This document shows positions 36,464-48,200 of a stretch of DNA of 64,000 nt, piece after piece; the first letter of the stretch is position 1; every line of letters starts with the position of its first letter. The stretch covers positions 6,377,855 through 6,441,854 of the forward strand of contig CM055877.1 of assembly GCA_029582165.1 (NCBI GenBank), given 5' to 3'. The position numbers and the translations under genes are program-made. The stretch comes from Portulaca oleracea (Eukaryota; Streptophyta; Magnoliopsida; Caryophyllales; Portulacaceae). Under the pieces are notes generated by a model. The model did no database searches. It was not told the origin of the DNA and saw only the letters and a program-made list of their open reading frames with translations.

Positions 36464-36828
36464 AGGACCTTGAAGCAAAATTTGACATCTAATTGTATCA
36501 TACTCATCATTTAAATGCATCAAGAATTGCAAAAGTTTCTTTCTTTGCTCAATTTCATAGGATTGCTTAGTCTTTGCATTTGGATAAGTTGCGTTAGGTT
36601 GCGGTAGGAATTAATAAAAATGTTAGTAGAGGTGAATAGTAGATTATGATAAATTGCGTTTGCGTTTGCGTTTGCCATGCATGTATCTTGGAGAATTTGG
36701 AGTTGGTTTCTAACAATTTCCATCAGTGAACCCTAGCTTCTCCTTAATCCTTAAGGCGATTATTACTACTTTGCTCCATTTCTAGTAATTGTTGCCATTA
36801 AGTTTCACGGTTGTGAGTGGAATTCCAA

Positions 36829-37260
36829 TAGGGGTGGCAAAAATTTGACCGACCCGAATGACCGAATTTTACCGACCCGAAAAACGGGTTTCGGACATGT
36901 TTTTACCGAATTTAAATTCGGGTCGGGTTCGGGTCTTGACATTCAAATTCGGGTTGACCGAATTTTGATTAAAATTTAGATTCGGTCAATCCAAGTTCGG
37001 GTTGACCGAATCCGATTATGAAGATAGTGTTAATAACTCACGTAAAGAGGCTCAAATTTCATATTCGGTCATTCGGTCAATTTGTCATATTTGGTAAAAA
37101 AAATCTAGTATTCAGTTAATTTTTAGTTTTAACAAAAACTTAAATTCGATCATTCGGTCCAATTCGGTCATTTGGGTTCGGGTCTGGACTTGGGGGTTTT
37201 GATCGAATACCGAATTGACCGAACCCGATAAAATCCGGGCCCGAATTTTTGTCACCCCTA
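36829..37260. mobile_element. hAT-type non-autonomous element (432 bp)
   Basis: TAGGGGTGGCAAAAATTTG at the left and GAATTTTTGTCACCCCTA at the right, flanked by the exact 8-bp duplication AATTCCAA (36821-36828, 37261-37268). Subterminal repeats of TTCGGTCAATTCGGGT type on both arms. Confidence 0.9.
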
Positions 37261-37269
37261 AATTCCAAG

Positions 37270-38022
37270 ATGATCCGAGCTTTGTAGAAACAATGGATCA
37301 TTATTGTATTCATTGTAATATGATATTGATTCACCATTGATTAACCTAGATGCCATAATTGTGGTGTGGAGAAAACAATTTAGAACAAAGAATTATGGAA
37401 GAAAGAAAGAAGAATTTATGTAATCAGAAAGACATAAGCTCTTATACTATGTGAAGTAGTTTAAAATATCCTTACAATAAATGTCTCATTTATATTGTAT
37501 ATGTCAAATATTGTAATAGTTAAATTTTAAAAATAGGAATACAATACGATTTGCATGGTGGGCTTCACTTATGAGCCATTTTTAGCTCATGCATCGCGCT
37601 CTAAAATATATATCTAGTAGTTATTCCTTAAGTAAGAATAGGTATGGAAAGAGAATGAGAAACAGAAGGAAAGAAATGTTGGGTTAATGTGGAGACCAAT
37701 TTTCGGTTGGTCTCTGTGTTTAGAGAGTAAGGTAGGAGAGATTGAGTGGAATCAAGTTGTTGATTTGTTAGCCACTTTTTTTGTGATTCCTTTATTGCAA
37801 GAACTTTATTAACCCTAAAATTATGTTAGCCTTGTACTATAAATAGAGCCTAGGTGTTAGGCTTATTGATATCACAATTTGGAGTGTTTCATCTAACCAC
37901 AAGAAATTGACCTGTAATCTCTATGTTCCTAAGGGAGTTGTGTGAGACTCAGCTACGAGTGTTGAGTTCTCATGTTGTAACCCTAGGAAGGCTTTGAGAG
38001 ATAGTGGAGGTATGTGAATCTC
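37270..38022. other. Spacer without supported genes
   Basis: No recognisable frame. 37700-38020 (AGAGATTGAG..., CACTATAAATAGAGCC-like TATA context near 37838) has the texture of an LTR R/U5 region, but no termini were found. Confidence 0.35.
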
Positions 38023-38025
38023 TAA

Positions 38026-38759
38026 GGCTATCCACATTGGTGTCCCTGGGATTGGGGGATGAGGGGGGTATGAATAGTAGAAATAGTATTATTTTAATGG
38101 GTGTTGGGGGATGGTATTGTTAATGGTGTCCTTGGAGTTGGGGGATGAGGTGAGGGATGAGTGGGGTAGGAAGTAATATTTTATTGAAGTATGGGACCCA
38201 CATGTAGAGTATAATTGTTTTTCTTTTTTTGTATTGGACTATATTTATTTTCTACAATGATAAAATTGTATAGTTATAATTAATAATTAAAATATTAAAA
38301 ATTAATTAACTATAAAAATAAGACAAAAATAAAAATATAACACATACTTAAATAAACTATTTAAATTATCATTAAAAGGAAACATAATTAAAATATTAAA
38401 ACAATTTGAGTTATAATATTTATAATTAAATAAATTATTTAAATTACAAAATTATAATTACAAATTCAAAAATAAAAAACCAACCGTTTCAAACAAAAAA
38501 AAAACAAAGGAAAAGAGAAAGAAAAGAAAAGGAAAAAAACGCATGCGGCCCCACTGAACCCGCCACGACGCGCGTGTGGCGCACGCGCTGCAGAAAGAGA
38601 GGAGTCGCGCCCCCTCCTGCGCCTCTCCCTCTTCTTTTCCCCCTTTTTCTCTTCAGGGACGAGCCCTCGTCCCTCAATCCCCCTTTCCATTTCTTTTTCC
38701 TTTTTTTTTCTTCTCTCTCCTGTATCCCTCTCCCCATAAAGACACCATTGTGGGTAGTC
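38026..38759. mobile_element. Tourist-like element (734 bp) with a GC-rich interior
   Basis: GGCTATCCACATTGGTGTC at the left and GACACCATTGTGGGTAGTC at the right, flanked by TAA (38023-38025, 38760-38762). The right half has a strongly GC-rich island (about 38535-38620) unlike its surroundings, followed by a CT-rich run. Overlapping Arg/Glu-rich frames are compositional artefacts. Confidence 0.8.
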
Positions 38760-38762
38760 TAA

Positions 38763-39480
38763 AACACTCTTATAATCATCTGATATTGCATCGTTCGTGG
38801 TTTTTTTTTCTAGTTTGAGTTTTTCTACGTTAATTCTGTGTCGAATCATTATTTATTTTTTCACCTTTATTATTGTTTGTCTACAAACAACGCGCTGAGA
38901 ATCCTAACAAGAAAGTCGTCCTTCACACCTTTAGTAAAAATTGAATCCACAACTTTTCTTTTCTTTTTTAAGAGTGAAGCCAACTATTTATTGAGACCAC
39001 TAAAATGATACTACTTTATATTATATTCTGTTTTCAAGGTAGTAAGCTTGTTTATAGGCCCCTATTTAATGTATTATAACTAGTAAAACTATGTTCTTTT
39101 CTGTGTTAAGGTTAAGTTTAACCGCATTATTCACACTTTATCAACTTTACGACATCACTTGCTTTCACCTCATTCACCTTAAATTTAATATATATTTAAA
39201 AATCCATATATTTAATAAATGAATTGACTGATGTGGCTTGTCTTACTCACAATATCTTATTTAAAAGTATAAATATTTTTTCACTTTTATGCACCTCATC
39301 CACACTTTACCAACTTATCCACATTTATCGAAATTATCCATAATTTACCAATTTATCCGTGCAACCACTAAACCAACTACAGAAAAGAATATGGTCACAG
39401 ACCTGGGGATAAGTTTTATAGGCTATAAGGGGTTATTGAATCCCTCAAACTTTCACTCAAAGGAAATATATTGAAACTGG
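38763..39480. other. Spacer without supported genes
   Basis: AT-rich. 39110-39370 has a MITE-like texture (CTGTGTTAAGGTTAAG ... AACTACAGAAAAGAATATGG) resembling the CTGTTCTTTT families, but the ends are too diverged to set. Confidence 0.35.
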
Positions 39481-39499
39481 CAATGGATAGTGGAAAAGG

Positions 39500-40240
39500 G
39501 ATGCTATAGAGCAATATTTGTTGCCTGGAGATGTTGAATCTATCAAAAACATCCCCCTCTGCAGAACCTGCCTCGAAGATTTATTGGCATGGAGCGACAT
39601 GAAGGATGGCGAATACACTGTTAAGTCGAGCTACCATGTACTGATGATGCCAAGCTCTCCAATACCCACACTTCCAGTGGGTTGTCCCTCAAGAGTTTTG
39701 GAAGAAATTGTTGAAATTAAAAGTGCCTCATCGTATCAAGGTGTTAAAATGATGCCTTTGTAGGGAGATTCTGCCATCAACAAGGGCTATAGGCAACCGC
39801 ATAAATTTTGTGGACGATACATGCAAGAGTTGTGGCTTTCAATCAAAAACCAACAACTAACATCTTCAAATGCCCACCCGCGGTAGCCTCTAGGAGCAGA
39901 GTAATTCAGGTGAGGAGGTCTGGCGGCTGTCGTACCCCACTATTATGGATTACTTTCACAAGGTTTTCCTGGAACTGGAAGAGAGTGTTGCGATTCACCC
40001 ATAAGTGAAAATGTCTCACATAGGGAGATCCTGCCATCAACAAGGGCTATAGGCAACCACATAAATTTTGTGGACCCGACATACAAGAGTTGTGGCTTTC
40101 AATAAAAAAATCAACAACCATAACATCTTCAAATGCCCACCCGCGGTAGCCTCTAGGAGCAGAGTAATTTAGGTGAGGAGGTCTGGTGGCTGTCGTACCC
40201 CACTATTATGGATTACCTTCACAAGGTTTTCCTGGAACTG
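39500..40240 (+). pseudogene. L1-type LINE fragment with an internal tandem duplication
   Basis: Plus strand reads LPGDVESIKNIPLCRT, then DLLAWSDMKDGEYTVKSSYHV (39518-39650). After a shift come KLKVPHRIKVL, then FVDDTCKSCGF (about 39715-39840). This is the segment between RT and the zinc-binding motif of plant L1 LINEs. The zinc-binding half is present twice because 39762-40020 is repeated at 40022-40280. Stops and frameshifts are present; non-functional. Confidence 0.7.
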
Positions 40241-40280
40241 GAAGAGAGTGTTGGGATTCACCCATGAGTAGAAATGTCCC
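39762..40280 (+). repeat. 260-bp tandem duplication that includes the edge of a TRIM LTR
   Basis: AGGGAGATYCTGCCATCAAC starts each unit (39762 and 40022). The first unit ends with GAAGAGAG followed by about 36 bp of TRIM LTR (TGTTGCGATTCACCCATAAG...). The second continues into the complete TRIM. Confidence 0.85.
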
Positions 40281-41016
40281 CACATCGAAAAAGTATAGAG
40301 AAAGCACATGGTATATAAGTCAAGTGGGCTACTCCTCTTAACACCAATTGGTTTTAAGATGGAACCTCACTTAACTTGTGTACCATGGGCCTTGGTTGAA
40401 GTGGGCTCCCCTTGAATCTCCCCAACAAGTGGTATCATAGTCGATGGTTCGTTCGCCTGGGCGTGCGCAAGGTGCTGGAAGATCACCATGGACAGGAGCA
40501 GGGACCATAGCGCGTGCGCGGCTGGGTCTCCTGAATGCTCAGAGTGGTGGCATGAGACTCAGGTGGAGTAGGGTGCGGCTCTATGGAGTAAGGTGCGGCT
40601 GGGTCTCCTGAATGCTCAGAGTGGTGACATGAGACTCAGGTGGAGTAGGGTGCGGCTCTGTGGAGTAAGGTGTTGGGACTCTTGAGGCAGAGTGGTGACA
40701 TGAGACTCAGGTGGAGTAGGGTGCGGCTCTGTAGAGTAAGGTGCGACTATGATGGGCTCCTGATAGTGACTTGAAACCTTGGTCAAAAGAGGCTTCCGAT
40801 CAAGGGGGAGAGACTCATGTGTGAAGGGGGAGATTGTTGGGATTCACCCATGCATGAGTAAAAATGTCCCACATCAAAAAAGTATAGAGAAAGCACATGG
40901 TATATAAGTCAAGTGGGCTACTCCTCTTAACACCAATTGGTTTTAAGATGGAACCTCACTTAACTTGTGTATCATGGGCCTTGGTTGAAGTGGGCTCCCC
41001 CTGGATCTCCCCAACA
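40249..41016 (+). mobile_element. Complete TRIM retrotransposon (768 bp)
   Basis: Two LTRs, 40249-40427 and 40835-41016 (TGTTGGGATTCACCCATG...CTCCCCAACA), flanked by the exact 5-bp duplication GAGAG (40244-40248, 41017-41021). A primer binding site variant TGGTATCATAG starts at 40430. A purine tract (GTGTGAAGGGGGAGA, 40819-40833) precedes the 3' LTR. The interior has three imperfect tandem units of GAGTGGTGRCATGAGACTC, then GGTGGAGTAGGGTGCGGCTC. No coding. Family copies lie at 27155 and 36284. Confidence 0.95.
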
Positions 41017-41392
41017 GAGAGTTTTGAAGCGTGGTTCTTGATGGTGGCCTGGTAGTGTTGGAATTTGTGAAACAAGCTAGATTCTTCCCTTTTGCTTGCT
41101 CACTTTCAACCCCCTGATTTTTGTTGATGAATTTGATTGGAGGAGACTCTCGAGGCCTGATTGGCCCTGGTCCGAGACAATATGCATTGTTTTCCAAATG
41201 GTATAATGAATAATCTCAATCGTTTAGTTGGCGAGGCTATCCAAAAAAACTACCGTTGTTTCCACCTAGAATTAAACTTCAATGAATAGCCAAAACTTGG
41301 TAAACTTGGTTCACCCACTGGACCTATTCCAATGATCATAACCAGAAGTAAAATTTTACATATCAGGGAACCAGTCACCAATCAGTGATACC

Positions 41393-41835
41393 TAGGGGTG
41401 GGCAATGGATCGGGGTCTCATAGGGTCAAGAGGGTCAGACCCTAAAAAATAAGGGTTGTGAAAGGGCCGGGTCGGTGAAGGGTCGGGTCATTAACAAGCC
41501 GACTCATTTCACAATGTCAAAGGGTCAGTGAATCGACCGGACCGGATCGACCTACGATAACTAAAGATAAATAGTTTTCCTATTATTTTAAATGCTAACC
41601 TTATTTAAACATATTATTAATACTCCCACGTTAAATAATAATTAACATAATTACTTTTTTTTGTATAAATACACTTATTTTAAACTTTAGGGTCAAACGG
41701 GTCGGTCCATTTTCACTAAAAAAACCATGATCCGACATATTACTATGAAGAGTCAACCTTGACCCGACCCGCCCTACATGACCAATGGGTTGACCTGACC
41801 TGACCCGGCCCAACCCGGCCCGTTGCCCACCCTTA
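41393..41835. mobile_element. Foldback element with CCCGACCCG subterminal repeats
   Basis: TAGGGGTGGGCAATGG at the left and GTTGCCCACCCTTA at the right, flanked by a 10-bp direct repeat CAGTGATACC (41383-41392, 41836-41845). GGGTCGGGT / ACCCGACCC words crowd both arms. Ends resemble the hAT elements here, though a 10-bp repeat would also fit MULEs. Confidence 0.75.
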
Positions 41836-42116
41836 CAGTGATACCCATTTGCGTGACTTGACCACCACATCTTTTCCAAATCTCATAACAAAACAATTTC
41901 ATATTACATGCCATATATTTTAATAATTAAACAAGTATAACAAAATTTAAAAAATAGGACTTATATAGGAATACGTACACTAACACAAGTATATACTTGA
42001 AATTTTTTTAATAAAAAAAAGGAGAAATGAAACTCCACTTTACACGCACTTATTTTGTTGCCAATTGGAGGAAATGTAGGCTAGCGTTAAGCACATGGAA
42101 GTGTCTGTCCCCAACC

Positions 42117-42128
42117 CTTTTATATATT
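42117..42128 (+). promoter_or_regulatory. Putative TATA box of desaturase copy B
   Basis: CTTTTATATATT lies 130 bp upstream of the chosen ATG and is followed by a CT-rich leader (42128-42256) typical of plant 5' UTRs. This argues that the in-frame ATG at 42027 is upstream of transcription. Confidence 0.6.
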
Positions 42129-42257
42129 CCTCTCCTCCTCCCCTTCTTCTTCTCCCCCACACACACCCTTATAATAATAATTCTCTCTTTCTTTTACAAA
42201 AACCAAAAAAATATCCCCATCTTCTCTCATTTTCATTTCATTTCATTTCATCCATCA

Positions 42258-45200
42258 ATGGCTGCTTCTTCTTCTCCTCTTCCATCTAACCCTAGCACCC
42301 CCCAAATGCTCACCAAAAGAACCACATTGCAACAAGAAGAAGAGAAAAAACAAGAACAATGTAAGAAAGAAGGAGAAAAAGGAGAAGAAGAATTAGGGTT
42401 TGATCATGGGGCACCACCACCATTCAGATTGTCAGATGTGAGATCAGCAATACCCAAACACTGTTGGGTGAAAAACCCATGGAAATCTCTGAGTTATGTT
42501 GTCAGAGATTTGGTGGTGGTTGCTGCATTCATGGCCATGGCTGCTTGGTTTGATTCATGGGTTGTTTGGCCTTTTTATTGGTTTGCTCAGGGTACCATGT
42601 TTTGGGCTCTCTTTGTCCTTGGACATGACTGGTATGTATATAATATACCCTTCTTTGTTTGTTTGTTTATGGTACTTCCTCTGTTTCATATCTATAGTCT
42701 CGAGAAAATATCGTCCCACTTTTTATTTAGAGTCACATTATGTATGTATGTATGTTTGTTGTTTATGAAGAGTCATATTTATGTCTCGGAAAACAACATG
42801 ACTCTGGCTTCTATGGTAGACTTTAAATAGGACGGAGTGAGTATATATATACATGATGTTTCGTCGTACCAAAGTACTATCATTAGATTTGTAATGAATA
42901 ACGGTCTTACAACGTTTTGTTATATGAAAACATTATTATGAGATTCATAATGAATAATGATATTATAAGAGTACTAATATTGTAATTTTTAAATAGAATA
43001 TTACATGAAAAATTTTAGAGATGGTGAAATATTAAATGAGTGAGAGATAAAATGGGAGGGGGAGTAATGAATTAGTGCATCTGTCTTGCATATCACTTCT
43101 TTTTTGTGTGATAATGATAGTGTTATTGAAAATGTGGAATGTTGGAGTCTCCTTATGTTGTTTATGTTCTCTTATAAATTTATAATTACTCTGTTTGTCC
43201 CACAACTATGGTTGAAAATTTAGAATCTAGTTATATTGTCAAATTTTTATTTTTATTGGTTTTGTATATATTATCTGCATATTGATTTTTTTAAATTTTT
43301 TCCAATAATAATCGGTAAAAAAGGACGTATTGATGTTTTGGTTGGTGTAAACTTCATCTACGGATTCGCTTGATGCATTAAAGAGCTTGAACTATTCCAC
43401 ATTCCCATTTTAGCTGTTTTTTTATTTTTTTATTTTTGTGTCAGTCCCAATGAAAATTTTAATAACTAATTTCCCAATATATGTAATTGACTAGTAATGA
43501 AAAATAATATTACGAAAATGTAAAATTTTAATTTTTAATAAAATATTATGTGACAGATAACTTATCAAAGAAAAATATTAAAAATTGTGAAATATTTAAT
43601 AAATGACATATCACAGGGACAGGAACTAAACTATCATATATAGTCTAAATTATAATAAATTTCGTCCTCATTATATTGTCTAATTATTTTTCCAGATACT
43701 CTTCAGACTGCATTTACTGCTTTTTGTTTTGATGCATTTCATAAAAAAATGGACCACCTATATGAGACAGATGGAATATATCTTACTGATCTAATACAAA
43801 TTAGATCGACTTTATGTCTTAATTAAAATAATGGCGTGACTTTGTTTCATGATTTGGTTTTTGTTCAAATGTTATGTGTTTTACTTTTTTTGTTTGAAGC
43901 AATGTGTTTTACTTAATATAGCATTAATAAGAGATTTACTCAAAACACATACTAACTACTGTAACTAGTAAGGTATTAACTATGATAATGTATATTGTGT
44001 AACTTGCATTTTTAGTAAATCTTTTTTCCCATTTTGGTGCCTCTAAAGAAGAGTAGTTAAAAGCTTAAGTTCAAATTCACCAAAGATAGCATTTTTTGTT
44101 CTTCCCTATGTTTAACCAAAACTTTTATAAATATCTATGTATAGTAATATGTTTAGACATTAATTTTATACTCTAAATTATTTGTGCTCGTTCATGTAAT
44201 CTACACATTCCAAATTTCTTAAATACTTCATTTGTCTTTAAATAAGTGTCAATTTAACTAAGTTTTGAATGTCGATTACTCACAATTTATAATGAGTTAC
44301 AATATAAAATTAATACAATATCTTTCCAATTGTGGTGATTTCAGATTGTAATTCATTGTAATTTATGAGTAATCAACGATTAAAACTTAATCAAATTGAC
44401 ATTCATTTAGGGACGGAAATAATAGTTTGCAAAATATATTGTTTCCTCATTTAGTTTATTTTATTTGAATTTCATCTAGTATTCCATCGGTTCTTTTTTA
44501 TCTGTCATTTACAGTTTTCAGTGTCAATTTTTAATCAATAATTTCTAATATAAAACTTTTATTAAAAAAGATAATATTATACTTTTCAATAGCATCTTTT
44601 ACAAATATAATGATATCAATTTTGTATAATAAATCATTATACAAATTAAAGTACTAACGGTCAAAATTTTCAATACAATTTTCTAAGCCATAAATAAATA
44701 AAAACAAATGGAGTAATATTTTAAAGTGGCTCGAGTATCGAAAGAATAGACAGTTGTCTCTCATTAATGTAAAAAGTACTATTGATGAAAAATTGGACAA
44801 ACAGAAGCAATTATTTTGGAACCTTTTTGAGCGTGACATTCATTTAATTTGCCCATATAATTTATGTACATGAATACTTTATGTATTTTGCAGTGGACAT
44901 GGGAGTTTTTCAAATAGCAGCACACTGAACAGTGTGGTGGGACATATTTTACATTCTTCAATTTTGGTGCCTTACCATGGATGGTAAATTTATTTTATCA
45001 ATTATTTTCCAATTCAATTTCTTTTTTTAAAAAAAAATTCATATTAATATTGATCTGATTTTTTTTTCCTGTTTAGGAGAATAAGTCACAGGACACATCA
45101 TGCAAACCATGGTCATGTAGAGAACGACGAGTCATGGCATCCGGTATAATTGTATATCTTTCATAAATAATTTGTGGTCCACAAGTTATTTATGAAATAA

Positions 45201-48200
45201 TACTTCCTTGATATTTATTTAAATATCACATTGAGAGGTTGAGGAGATATCAGTAATAACGGATGAAGAATATGAATATAAAATTGATAAAAATTATATT
45301 GAAAATGTAAATTAATAAATAATTAATGAAAAAAATAAATTAAATAGATAGGGCCCAAAAAAAAGGACAAAAAGGTGATTTATGTAAGTCTAAATTAGCA
45401 TAATTTGTGGAAAAGTTGTCATTATCCCCAATTACTTTATAAAATCACATATGTAAAGGAGAATCACGCTCATACATTTTCTTTTTCTTTTTTGACAAAT
45501 TGATTGGTCGACCATAGAAAATCTGAAAATGCAATCATTTCAAATATCTACTCATATGTCCAAGTTTATTGGATTGTCTCTGTTTGGTTAATAATATTAT
45601 TAATATATAATACTATTCGATTTTAGTTTTCCAGATATTATGACCAACTAAACAATTCAAAAAAAAAGAGCATTTTATTTTTGAAAACTTTTTCAAAAAA
45701 ATTGTCATACCATAATTCTTGTGTTTCAATGCAACACAATCCCACGCATGAAAATTCATTTTAACTGATGCAAGAAAAGTAATGTCATACCATAATTCTT
45801 GTGTTTCAATTCAACAAAATCTCACGCAAGAAAATTCGTTTTAATTGAGGTTAAAAAAAGTATTGTCATACCATGATTCTTGTGTATCAATGCAATAAAA
45901 TCACACGCAAAAATATTCATTTTAATAGACTCACGTAATAATAATTTTAGAAAAAAAGACAATTTGGTGTACAAAGTGTCTCACAAGCAGGGGTTCGTGG
46001 AAGGATCTCACCACAAAGATGTAATATAGGAAAATTTTACCTTATATTCTCATAAGAGCATGTTTCAAGGATTCAAACGTATCTATAATCTCACAATCGT
46101 ACGACAACAACTAATACAATAATAATTCAATTTGAAATTGACATTTTTGGTGTGTAAATTGCAGTGGCCAGAGACGTTGTATAGAAGTGTGCCTGAAACA
46201 ACAAGGATGTTTCGATACACCGCGCCATTTCCTTTATTTGCATATCCTTTTTACTTGGTGATTCTACTAATTCTTCCTTTGTTTTCTTTTAACCCATAAT
46301 AAGTTTTTCATTGTACAATTTCTATAATAAGTTATCGTAACACTGTTTCATATATTATTTAATAAACAGACATGGAGAGAACCAGGAAAGAAGGGATCCC
46401 ATTTTCATCCAGAAAGTGAATTATTCGCCCCGACGGAAAAATGGGACATCATAACATCCACCATTTGTTGGAGTGCAATGGTAGCTTTGCTTGGTAGCTT
46501 GTGTTATGTTTATGGTCCCATTCCTGTGCTTAAGCTTTATGGAGTCCCCTACATGGTGAGCATATATTCATTTAATTTATGCCAACTATATATTATATGT
46601 ACATTGCCATCTTCCAATTAAAAATAAAAAAAAGATCTCAACTAAAAAAATATATAAGACACTCATGTATATAATTGTATTTCTGATTTTTCTGATTGTT
46701 AGTAACTAGGAAATGGTAAAATTGGGTACAATAATCAATCCTTTCGTCTCTAATTAATTGACATGAGGAGAGGTTAATTTATTTAATTACTAGTCTGAGG
46801 ACTCGCTCTACCAGACCCGGCTCGAAAGTTTACCGGTCAGAATCAAATTTTTTTGGGTTGATGGCTAACCAAACCTGATCCAAATGTTTCAAGCCCCGAG
46901 CCTAGTTCGGGGTCAGGGTTGTCTTGAATCGACAATATTAAAAGTATTATATATATTTAAAAACATTTGATAAAAAAGATCATACGGCCCGGCGCAATCC
47001 AACGGGTCAAGGCCGCCTTGAACCGAAATTGAGGTCAAGTTCAGGCGGGGGATTCATTCACTTCCAACCCGGCCCAACCTTTGAATAGATCAAGGAAAAG
47101 TAATCTTAATAGTCAAAAAGCTAAAATGTCTAGGCTACCCCTAAATTGTGGTCTAGGAAATTGTCATCGAATTCATAATAAAAAATCATTTTAAAAAAGT
47201 ATACTATTATATTTTTTTATAAAATTTTTTATTAAAAATTATTAATTAATGATTGATATTGAAAAATGTAAATAATTAATAATAAATTAAGAGGGAGTAA
47301 TAATTAGGAATAAACAAAGTAGTTTTAATGGCCGTTCCGTTGTTTGATATTACTGTAATAAACTCTACAGGTCTTTATCATGTGGCTTGATCTCGTCACA
47401 TACTTGCATCATCATGGTCATGGTGAGGAAAAACTTCCATGGTACCGTGGGAAGGTATGTCATTTTCTTTTTATATGATAAAATGAAATGATATGACATT
47501 TTTGATTTGACTATTTGATAACAATGTTTTTAGATACACTCTAATTTAATTTAATATTCATTTTTAATAATAGACGAACTTTAGGTTTGAATAAGTTAGG
47601 ATAAATTATAATGTTTTTTGGGGAATTGTGTTTTTAGATTTTTTTTTTGAGAAATTGTGTTAGGTTGGGATAAGTGATGATAAATTACGATAAGTTACGA
47701 AAGTTCAAACCAACCTAACAAAAGAGCACAACCTAAGAAGTCTTGTAATTTTGACAAAAGTTTTTAGGGGAAATTGATTATTTAACCCACTTTTATTAGC
47801 AAGCTCAACAATTGTGAAACTTAAATACAAACCTACATTTACCATGTTTGTTTAGTTGTTTATACTTTAGTGTTAAGTTGTTGTTCCATGCGGATCATGC
47901 AGTTTTGTTACAAACTCTTCGGTTTGTTGTAGACTTTGAATAATCGGAAAAACAAATATTCATTTATTAAATATCAGTTAATATTTAATTAACGTTATAT
48001 AGGAATGGAATTACCTACGAGGAGGACTGACCACCCTTGACCGTGACTACGGAGTGTTCAACAAAATCCACCACGACATCGGAACTCACGTCGTTCATCA
48101 CTTATTCCCACAAATTCCACACTACCATCTTTGTGAAGCCGTAAGTATTTCTACATCGCTTTATCATTAAGAATCTAAGTATCAAACCACTTGAACTGAT

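Larger units (their letters stand above)
35000..36720 (-). pseudogene. Ty1/copia gag-protease remnant, multiply interrupted
   Basis: Minus strand, right to left. A gag segment RKKLLQFLMHLNDEYDTIRC (about 36475-36540) continues after a solo LTR as LHSINKAYNMIQQVERQR (36280-36220). Then come FCDHCQ, a broken zinc knuckle (about 36050), and DKFEDSKKRGIGSKVVANV (about 35990-35935). After a MITE (35319-35732) a protease relic follows: DTGARDNMCYNLQLLHNIHAF (about 35295-35235). A pre-integrase-like segment (LTKVLYV...LMSVLKLL-like, with shifts) runs toward 35050. Stops and frameshifts throughout; integrase, RT and RNase H are missing. Confidence 0.7.

Noticed and set aside
38466..38849. Long Arg/Glu/Lys-rich frames on both strands
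   Set aside because: Compositional artefact of the GC- and CT-rich part of a Tourist element; no codon structure or homology.
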